This document shows positions 6,812-7,847 of a stretch of DNA of 7,847 nt, in pieces; position 1 is the first letter of the stretch, and each line of letters opens with the position of its first letter. A program made the position numbers and the translations under genes. The DNA is from JBKEDC01 sp047972995 (GTDB lineage Bacteria > Bacteroidota > Bacteroidia > Bacteroidales > Prolixibacteraceae): assembly GCA_047972995.1 (NCBI GenBank), contig JBKEBD010000031.1, positions 1 to 7,847 of the forward strand. Reading direction: 5' to 3'. The notes beneath the pieces are model-generated. The model saw only the letters and a list, made by a program, of their open reading frames with translations, was not told the DNA's origin and did no database searches.

Positions 6812-7333
6812 ATGACTGAAAAACAATTGATAGCCCTAAATAAAGATACAGGGTTAGAACACAAGATAAAGGAATTGGCGCGTCAGATTTTTCAGTGTGC
6901 CGACCAAGAATGTCAAATAGAGGTAGATTATACCAACGATGGTTTCACCATGTTGAAAGTAAACGATAAGGTTTATCCTGTTGAATTGATTTCTTACCAT
7001 CAGAATGAATATGTATTGTTGCTCAATGGCGTGGAATATAACTTTTCGATAGAAAGTGAGTTTTCGTTGCAGCGGCAGAAGATGCTGAGCAAGCAGGCTA
7101 GTGAGTCGCCAATTATTAGATTGAAAGCACCAATGCCAGGTAAAATTTTGGAGGTAATGGTGAAAACAGGTGATATGGTAAAAGCTGGAGATACTTTGCT
7201 TATTTTGGAAGCTATGAAAATGCAAAATGCAATATTAGCGAGCACCAAAGGAATTATCAAAAAGGTACTAGTAAATGAAGGCGATACTACTAGTAAAAGC
7301 GATTTGCTGATAGAATTGGAAAAGGAAATCTAA
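6812..7333 (+). CDS. Biotin carboxyl carrier protein (biotinyl/lipoyl domain) of acyl-CoA carboxylase
   Basis: Carries the biotin that shuttles carboxyl groups between the biotin carboxylase and the carboxyltransferase. It has 173 residues. The C-terminal 75 or so form a complete biotinyl domain: LKAPMPGKILEVMVKTGDMV, then the biotin-attachment motif EAMKMQN with Lys136 as the modified lysine, then IIKKVLVNEGD. The N-terminal 100 residues lack the Ala/Pro-rich linker of E. coli AccB. Residues of about 35-90 look like alternating short beta strands (MLKVNDKVYPVEL, YVLLLNGVEYNFSI) and may match the BT domain that joins biotin carboxylase to biotinyl domain in long propionyl-CoA carboxylase alpha chains. 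The enzyme would then have a split alpha subunit; this is inference. It is the last gene of the operon, 20 bases before the terminator. Confidence 0.93.
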   Translation: MTEKQLIALNKDTGLEHKIKELARQIFQCADQECQIEVDYTNDGFTMLKVNDKVYPVELISYHQNEYVLLLNGVEYNFSIESEFSLQRQKMLSKQASESPIIRLKAPMPGKILEVMVKTGDMVKAGDTLLILEAMKMQNAILASTKGIIKKVLVNEGDTTSKSDLLIELEKEI

Positions 7334-7353
7334 GTTTTAAAGAGACAAAAAAC

Positions 7354-7401
7354 AAGGTCGTAGAACAAAGACACGAATAGTGCTTTGCCTACGACCTTTT
7401 T
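7354..7401 (+). terminator. Hairpin terminator of the carboxylase operon
   Basis: AAGGTCGTAG (7354-7363) pairs perfectly with CTACGACCTT (7389-7398). The stem continues after a small internal loop as CAAAG (7366-7370) with CTTTG (7383-7387) and CAC (7372-7374) with GTG (7380-7382). Five T residues (7397-7401) follow, and a run of A precedes it, so it could work on both strands. It is unusually long for an intrinsic terminator. Confidence 0.88.
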
Positions 7402-7411
7402 ATTTATAGGA

Positions 7412-7505
7412 TGTCCCGTCCTGAAAAAGTGTTACAACAAAAAAAGTTGCAATGGAAAATACATACAAGAAGCGTACACGCTGAGCTTTAAACTTCAAGT
7501 AGTTT
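7412..7505 (+). mobile_element. IS3-family-like insertion sequence remnant: left end and start of orfA
   Basis: TGTCCCGTCCTGAAAAAG at 7412-7429 looks like an IS terminal inverted repeat beginning with TG, only 13 bases after the terminator stem. An ATG at 7452 then reads MENTYKKR before hitting TGA at 7482. One base out of frame the sequence continues as YTLSFKLQVV, the expected helix-turn-helix start of an IS3-type OrfA. A single-base deletion near 7475 would explain this. The similarity stops abruptly around 7505, where IS30-like sequence begins. No matching right end is present in the window. It is a decayed, truncated copy. The family assignment is from motif memory only. Confidence 0.55.
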
Positions 7506-7610
7506 ATTGCGAAGAAATTAAAATGCGACTTTTATTTCGCCCATACTTATTCTTCTTGGGAAAGAGGCTTAAGCGAATACACAAATAAGTTGATAATACG
7601 TATCCCTCCG
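7503..7610 (+). pseudogene. IS30-family transposase, C-terminal catalytic fragment (remnant)
   Basis: The frame opening at 7503 reads IAKKLKCDFYFAHTYSSWER followed by GLSEYTNKLI. This is the signature of the last part of the IS30-family DDE catalytic domain (YFAxxYxSWERGxNExxNxLI), where the catalytic glutamate lies. No start codon or upstream two-thirds of the transposase is present; the fragment joins IS3-like sequence directly at about 7503-7506. After NKLI the expected RQYIP region appears as IRIPP, suggesting a small deletion, and similarity is then lost. The frame runs on without a stop into the IS66-like sequence. It cannot encode a working transposase. Confidence 0.65.
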
Positions 7611-7691
7611 AGCAAGTACATCTTTACCATCTTCATTAAGCCTCCTTACTTTGCGGTCATTAAACAAATAGAACTCCGCCAACAGGAATGG

Positions 7692-7847
7692 ATGCACAAG
7701 CATTACAAGGCATGGCAGAGAAGAGGTATGAATCATACTCAATATTGCCGAGAGAATCACATCGTCCTTCGTCAATTTCGCTATTGGATTAACAAATTCG
7801 AAGCAGAGCAAGAGGAACACTCAGTACAAGAAGACGCTTCTAGAGCT
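7692..7847 (+). CDS. IS66-family accessory protein TnpA-like, N-terminal part (cut by window end)
   Basis: The frame reads HYKAWQRRGMNHTQYCRENH and then VLRQFRYWINKFEAEQEE. The spacing of W, the short basic/Gly turn, YCRE and FRYWxxK matches the N-terminal helix-turn-helix of the small IS66-family protein TnpA (often annotated as accessory protein or transposase). The chosen ATG at 7692 leaves seven residues before the first conserved Trp, but the frame is open upstream to 7503 with no other ATG, so the real start may be non-ATG or lost, and the piece may be part of a fused pseudogene. The remainder lies beyond the window. It could be intact IS66 or another relic. Confidence 0.5.
   Translation, partial: MHKHYKAWQRRGMNHTQYCRENHIVLRQFRYWINKFEAEQEEHSVQEDASRA

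Noticed and set aside
1956..7260. Many 60-120 codon minus-strand frames inside nrdD and the carboxylase genes
   Set aside because: They are antisense shadows of well-conserved coding sequence, with no motif or start context.
7385..7588. A 67-codon + strand frame beginning in the terminator
   Set aside because: It starts inside the terminator hairpin and crosses IS-end and two IS fragments; only YTLSFKLQVV within it is meaningful, as an orfA remnant.
7569..7820. An 83-codon minus-strand frame with a hydrophobic start
   Set aside because: It is antisense to IS30-like and IS66-like coding signal that is clearly on the + strand.

Overview
The window most likely comes from an anaerobic member of the Bacteroidota, probably Bacteroidales (Bacteroides/Porphyromonas/Prevotella-like). 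This rests on the 5S rRNA sequence, a perfect Bacteroidota-type -7 box (TAnnTTTG), the lack of Shine-Dalgarno sequences before most genes, an oxygen-sensitive class III ribonucleotide reductase, and insertion-sequence relics that resemble families common in that group. Genus cannot be fixed from the sequence alone. All recognisable genes lie on the + strand.

Layout. Positions 1-97 are the end of an rRNA operon (23S-5S spacer), followed by 5S rRNA (about 98-207) and a strong intrinsic terminator (215-252). A gene-free stretch (253-455) contains a nested inverted repeat (341-413). A promoter at 456-463 lies directly against a cobalamin riboswitch (463-648). A U-rich leader then precedes nrdD (775-2982), which overlaps nrdG (2975-3481). 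A 250-base gap follows, with a weak candidate promoter and an unassigned short reading frame. Next is a tight three-gene operon for a biotin-dependent acyl-CoA carboxylase: carboxyltransferase (3733-5286), biotin carboxylase (5303-6802) and biotin carrier (6812-7333). It is closed by a long hairpin terminator (7354-7401). The last 440 bases are a mosaic of insertion-sequence fragments: IS3-like end and OrfA start, IS30-like transposase C-terminal piece, and IS66-like TnpA start running off the window.

How the genes work together. NrdD makes deoxyribonucleotides without oxygen or B12, and NrdG installs its glycyl radical. The B12 riboswitch should switch this pair off when cobalamin is plentiful, which predicts a B12-dependent class II reductase (NrdJ) elsewhere in the genome. 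The carboxylase operon makes methylmalonyl-CoA from propionyl-CoA, or malonyl-CoA from acetyl-CoA. Methylmalonyl-CoA is the product or substrate of the B12-dependent mutase, so two B12-linked metabolic nodes are neighbours here. The specificity position of the carboxyltransferase carries Ile rather than the Asp of classical propionyl-CoA carboxylase, so its substrate is open.

No wholly new system was found. The points most worth following are the B12-switched class III reductase with its abutting promoter, the carboxyltransferase specificity residue, the unassigned frame at 3551-3715, and the three-way IS junction.
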